Source: Salvator merianae (Eukaryota > Chordata > Lepidosauria > Squamata > Teiidae). From it: a DNA stretch of 64,000 nucleotides. The position numbers were made by a program, and so were the translations under genes. The DNA lies in the NCBI GenBank assembly GCA_003586115.2, contig QVOM02000073.1, positions 33,496,134-33,560,133 on the forward strand. Direction: 5' to 3'. Position 1 is the first letter of the stretch. The number at the start of each line of letters is the position of its first letter. The notes under the pieces were generated by a model, which was not told the origin of the DNA, did not search any database, and saw nothing but the letters and a program-made list of their open reading frames with translations. This document shows positions 59,717 to 64,000 of the stretch, piece after piece.

Positions 59717-60085
59717 GGCTCTGCCCCAATGGGGGATATATAGCACCATTGTCTCACTATAGCCTATTTTGGGAATACGTGACTCTGATGGTGGGTTTTT
59801 CCAAAATAGCTCTATAATTTAACATGTGGAGGGAGCCGCCATCATGGAAGTGGTCACCGTGCATGTGTGGGGTTTTAAAAAGATGGCCACGCATGCGGAG
59901 TGGTCACAATCACACACTTCTGGATATTTTGCACCTGTGAAAAACCCGGAAGTGTGCATCATTAAAATGCACAAAGAAAGTGCTAAACCCCACATTGTCT
60001 AGCCAGCAGATGATAATTTCAGAGGTGCTTTTCTCCAGAATATCGCCTGCTAGCAAGATTATTCGGCCAGTGTCTGGAGCCGGCC
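59717..60085. mobile_element. Putative MITE with 3-bp TAA duplication, related to 54755-55188
   Basis: Left GGCTCTGCCCCAATG, right CCAGTGTCTGGAGCCGGCC. TAA flanks both sides (59714-59716, 60086-60088). Interior blocks around CACGCATGCGG and GGTTTTTCC resemble the element at 54755. The left terminus is more diverged. Confidence 0.6.
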
Positions 60086-60246
60086 TAAAAACTCCTACCT
60101 ATGGGACAGAGAATGGCCTCCCCCCAGTCTGTGATGTTTTGGTAAACAGACATGGTTGTATCTGTATGTGTGCTTAAGGCACCTCTCCTGTGAGTAGGAG
60201 CAGGCAAAGGCCTCCATCCCTCCAAACTGCCCCAGCTAGTACCTAT

Positions 60247-60300
60247 ACTTATAAGTCCTCCTATACTTATAAGTACTTATAAGTACCTATACTTATAAGT
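60247..60300. repeat. Short array of a 10-bp perfect palindrome
   Basis: ACTTATAAGT occurs four times (60247, 60265, 60275, 60291), most preceded by CTAT. Each unit is its own reverse complement. Confidence 0.85.
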
Positions 60301-63017
60301 TCAACACTGAAGGATGCTGCTTCCCCCATGGAGATGAATGGGACGGGGGTGGGGTCGGGAGAAGGTGACCTCAGGGCCAAAACTGCAGATTTTCATGGGC
60401 TGGGTTTAGCTTGTTATTTCATAATTTGGCACAGGCTTAATTTTTTCAGGAAAGATGGTCCCAAATCATTTAGGGCTTTTAAAACTAAGGCTAGCAATTT
60501 TAGTTGGGGAGAAATCAACTAGGCAAATCAACAATAGTAACTGTGATATGTGGAATCAGAACAATGTTGCTGATATAATTGTAGTTGTTACTAACCTCCA
60601 TGCAGAATGAAGTTTTAAAAGGTAACTTCATGTATAGTATATTACAGAAATCTACATGTAGGTGGGATATAACAGGAATTCATGACATATGTTGGGTTCT
60701 AATCAGCTTCCAGCTTGTTCTAATCTTTCCAGAAGTGACTTTCATCAGTTTGCAATTTAATATTGCAGGGGAAAGTTCATGGTTAGGCTGATCTGAAACT
60801 GAAATTTGGCTAGGAAAAGATACTTACTTGCTGAGGATTTGTTGTGGGCTGAACAGATCTGCTACAAGCCTTTATTTTGTTTCAAAAGTTCTGTAAATTT
60901 CCATCTAAAGTAGCCAAAACTCAGGGTCTCAGCAATAGCTTGGAAACATATTTAAGCTTACCCAGGAGTAAACTTCTCTAAAAACAAATGAAATTTATTC
61001 TTTGACAGACATGATAGGCCATTTTAACTGTGAAGTCTTGAGCTGGTTCAGGGCTCTATTCTCCCAATAAATAACAAAGGTAGAATATTAACTAATGTAG
61101 CATTCCTGGTTAGAAAAATTGAAACTGTTTGCAAACTGTTTTTGCAGTTCTGATTTCAAAGGCAGTGAGATAGCACCATTTGTCTGCACAGAAGTTTCAC
61201 CTTCATGGAGAAAAAAAATCCAGAAAGAAAAACGATAACAAACTGACTTCAGTTTCCTATTGCCAAGAGTTTATGAACAGCAGTCTAATGTACTGTAAAT
61301 CATGATAATGAGGCCAAAGCGTGATGCAAGCAAGACCTTGACATTAAAGAGAAGGGAAGAAACCAAATGATTCTGTAAGCTTATGTGTGATATGAGATGA
61401 TGATGATAGCTATTTCAAAGAAAGCATAGTTCAAATATTAAACTTTAATGAGAAATTCTCATGAGAAGAATTTACTTCCTCTAAAACTGGCTTACTTCCC
61501 TTATTAATATACATGGTCACTTTTACAACTTGAATAATAATGCTTTTTTTTTTTTTTAAGGAAAGGTTAAACCTATTTGGCTTGGTAGCTGGAAAAGAAA
61601 GGCACACAAGGTTGATTCACACTTTTAACTATTAATAAATAATAGCTTTATTCAAGACTCTTACTATCTTTATAAGCCTCCAGAAGAAAGTAGTAGGATT
61701 GCTTCTTCCAGGCACTTGTATTGATTGCAGCAGTGTTTCTATCCCATAGCTCCATTTGCCCTGCTCTAAAAACATGTCTAGAAAAGTTAATCCATTCCTG
61801 GGTGTGTCCAGAATATGTTGCTGTACTTAGTTCCTCTCCTATACAATTCTAAAAACACTTATGGATTCAGGCTGCATCGAAACTGGGATGGGTTCTGAGT
61901 CACTGCATGAAACACCTGCCCCAGGGGCACTGGAACGGGCTCCTTGGAGCCCATGGGAACCAAAGCTACACTTGGAATTGCTGCTGCTGACTGGAAGTGC
62001 AGGCAGAAGCCTACCACATTTGGGTTCCCAATGGTGTTTGCAGCTGCCTACTCACTCAATTCAGTCATCTCATGGCCAACATCAGAGAATGACTCCAATG
62101 ATGAAGGCTGCCTGAGTAGTTTAATTAGGCTTACCTAAAGGCTGCCCTTGTCATTGTTCCACGAATCTCAGGGGTCAAATGGGGGTGGAAGGATTTATTC
62201 ACCCCGGTTCCTTGACACCTGGAAAACTCCAAAAATATGTCTGTGTGGATGCAGCCTTAAAAGAAAGCTCCAGTGCACACAGTGAAATTAATGAAACTTG
62301 CATAAGACTGTATGGTTGCCATAATAATTAACTGTTCATCGTCATTATCACAATCAACCATTTTTGATCTATTGCTAGTTCAAGGTCTTCAAAAGCATCT
62401 TGTTTGACAAAACCTGTCCTGAGCAGTTGTTTTCCTTAATTTCCTGGCTTGAGTTTTTATTTCATACACACGTCTCACAACTGGTTTTCTGGCCACTTGA
62501 TATCCAGTTGTGTAGTTCTGTTGTCCATCAGTCATCATTTATTCTCTCAAAGTATCCAGTTCACTACCGTTTCTGGCTTTGTATTCTGGAATTTTTTTCC
62601 GTGGTCCATTAATTTCACTTCCTTTGTTTTCTAGTTATTCTTGTATCTTTCAATGTTCCTTTGTGTTGTTTATAGTTTTTGTGAACCTGATTTTGTCAAG
62701 CTCCATATGCTAGAGCAAATAGGATACACTCATTGAATGCTTCCCATTTCAGACATAATGGCAGAGTGTCCTTGAGGATGAAACTATTTCTTCCAAATAA
62801 AACTCCAACCAAGTTTTATTCAGTAGTTTATTTCCTCTTTACTTTTTCCATCCTTTGGCCAAGAGTTGAGGAGCTGAGTTCTTCTGATTCCAAATTATCA
62901 ATCTGTAACCTTTTTAATTATCTTTGTATAGTTAATCTTCAGTTGATTTCTCTTGGCAGTTTTTACAACCAGATCAGAGGAATTTCTTGCAAAAACCACA
63001 GTGAGATCAGCAAAATG
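60301..63017. other. Intergenic sequence, nothing recognised
   Basis: AT-rich; T run at about 61545-61557. No supported gene. Confidence 0.4.
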
Positions 63018-63090
63018 AAGAGGGTTCGACCTCTGAGACCTTCGGGTATAGGGCGGGATAAAAATGCAAATAAATAAATAAATAAATACT
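63018..63090 (+). mobile_element. L2-type LINE/SINE 3' tail, plus strand
   Basis: AGACCTTCGGGTATAGGGC, GGGATAAAAATGC, then four AAAT units. Only the terminal 60-70 bp are recognisable. Confidence 0.65.
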
Positions 63091-63676
63091 TTTACTCTGA
63101 AACCTATTAAAATAATTAATTATTCATTTATAATTATAATTAAAAAATCAGTATTAATGGTTACTGGACATGTTGTTGGAACCCCTAATACACATTAAAA
63201 CCAGTTATAAAGCATTTCAGGTCAATAAAGAGTAATATGTGTTTATTTAAAATATTTTTATACTGCTTCCCATCTGACAATACTGAAGTGGTGTAAAAAC
63301 AAATAAGAAAACAACAACAACACCAAAACATAAAAAAACAAGAATCACAATCTCACACCCTCAAAACCCTAAGTTAATTAAAATGCATTAATTTAATTTT
63401 AAAACAATTTAAATACTTAAAACAATTTTAAAATGTGGGTGGAAAGGAACCATTCACACTGAGAAGACTAGGATAGGCACCCAAAAGTCTGAAATGTAGA
63501 TGCCCCATGGATATGAGAGGGAACAGAGAAGGAACAGTCACAGATAACTATAAGGTGACACAACTCTCCAGATTATTTTAATGAATTTGCGGGTTTGTAA
63601 CAGAAGTGGTGATCTGTCAAGTTTCTCAGTCCCAAGCATCATTCAGGATCATTCTATCTCAGTCCCAAGCATCATT
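63091..63676. other. Intergenic AT-rich sequence with a possible antisense LINE tail
   Basis: 63240-63300 (TTTATTTAAAATATTTT, ATACTGCTTCCCATCTG) looks like another antisense LINE/SINE tail. Nothing else is recognised. Confidence 0.4.
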
Positions 63677-63883
63677 TGGGCTTCAGTCCACTTTCAGCAT
63701 GTGAGAACATGATGTCCATGCATGGGGTCCATTCCACCTTAGAATGGGATAATTATTCCATTCTAGGGCGGTAAGTGCAAAAAGGCTCAATGTGGAAAGA
63801 AAATGACTCATCACTTTACTAATGTGTTCTCTTACTCTGAAGGTGGACTGAAACTGGGTTAAAATGTAGGTGTAGATGGGCCC
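63677..63883. mobile_element. Rearranged MITE: 4648-4870 family with part of another MITE inside
   Basis: The outer blocks (TTCAGTCCACTTTCAGCATG; GGACTGAAACTGGGTTAAAA; final GATGGGCCC) match the 4648 family. An internal segment, about 63725-63790, ending GGTAAGTGCAAAAAGGCTC matches the terminal repeat of the GGGCC...GCACTT family, so one element seems to have landed in the other. Confidence 0.6.
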
Positions 63884-63884
63884 A

Positions 63885-64000
63885 TAGTGTGCCTTCCTCT
63901 GACATGGAAGGTGATACAGACCTAGAGACCAGCTGCTGGGAAACTGTACTGGAAGATTTGTTGTGCCACTGTTCTGCTTGTGGGCTTCCACATGCAATTG
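63885..64000 (+). mobile_element. CR1/L3-like 3' UTR fragment at right edge
   Basis: CAGCTGCTGGGAAACTGTAC and CTGTTCTGCTTGTGGGCTTCC match the 3' UTR of the old CR1/L3-like family seen at 15205-15450 and 41633-41895. It runs off the window. Confidence 0.55.

Noticed and set aside
1..64000. CRISPR array, operon or phage-like system
   Set aside because: No regularly spaced repeats, no bacterial gene organisation; the sequence is vertebrate.

Overview
This is vertebrate nuclear DNA, most likely from a squamate reptile (lizard or snake). The evidence is abundant CR1 and L2-type LINE remnants on both strands, a tRNA-headed SINE of the Sauria type (48865-49219), many short terminal-inverted-repeat elements, and spliceosomal exons separated by kilobase introns. 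There are no prokaryotic operons, no CRISPR array and no rRNA.

The one cellular gene I can support lies on the minus strand and matches LCP2 (SLP-76), the haematopoietic adaptor. Four coding exons were found from splice sites, phases and protein similarity: exon 1 (40418-40495, with the ATG), exon 2 (33879-33941), exon 3 (32551-32597) and exon 4 (11356-11421). Joined, they encode 84 complete codons plus two bases, which is the N-terminal SAM domain. Introns 1 to 3 are about 6.5, 1.3 and 21.1 kb. The acidic tyrosine region, proline-rich region and SH2 domain must lie left of the window. A TATA-like element and a PU.1/ETS-type GGAAGT site lie about 230-255 bp upstream of the ATG.

Layout: 1-11355 is LCP2 intron 4. 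It holds a minus-strand CR1 with an uninterrupted ORF2 frame running off the left edge (1-2414), an exact 47-bp repeat, a broken plus-strand CR1 (2463-4193), and older CR1/L3-like pieces (8020-10290). 11422-32550 is intron 3, with two full and one partial copy of a 1.2-kb inverted-repeat element and LINE remnants. 32598-40417 covers introns 2 and 1, with an L2-type LINE at 37786-39680. 40834-64000 is upstream intergenic DNA with no recognised gene. It is dense in short inverted-repeat elements that begin GGC or GGGC and mostly carry 3-bp target duplications, plus the SINE and L2 tails.

I found no clearly new biological system. The most interesting signals are the open CR1 ORF2 at the edge, the 47-bp repeat that exactly fills the junction between two head-to-head CR1 copies, the 3-bp-duplication MITE community, and a 30-bp retrotransposon-tail insertion with its own target duplication. 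Long stretches between the listed features hold only AT-rich or low-complexity DNA in which I recognise nothing.
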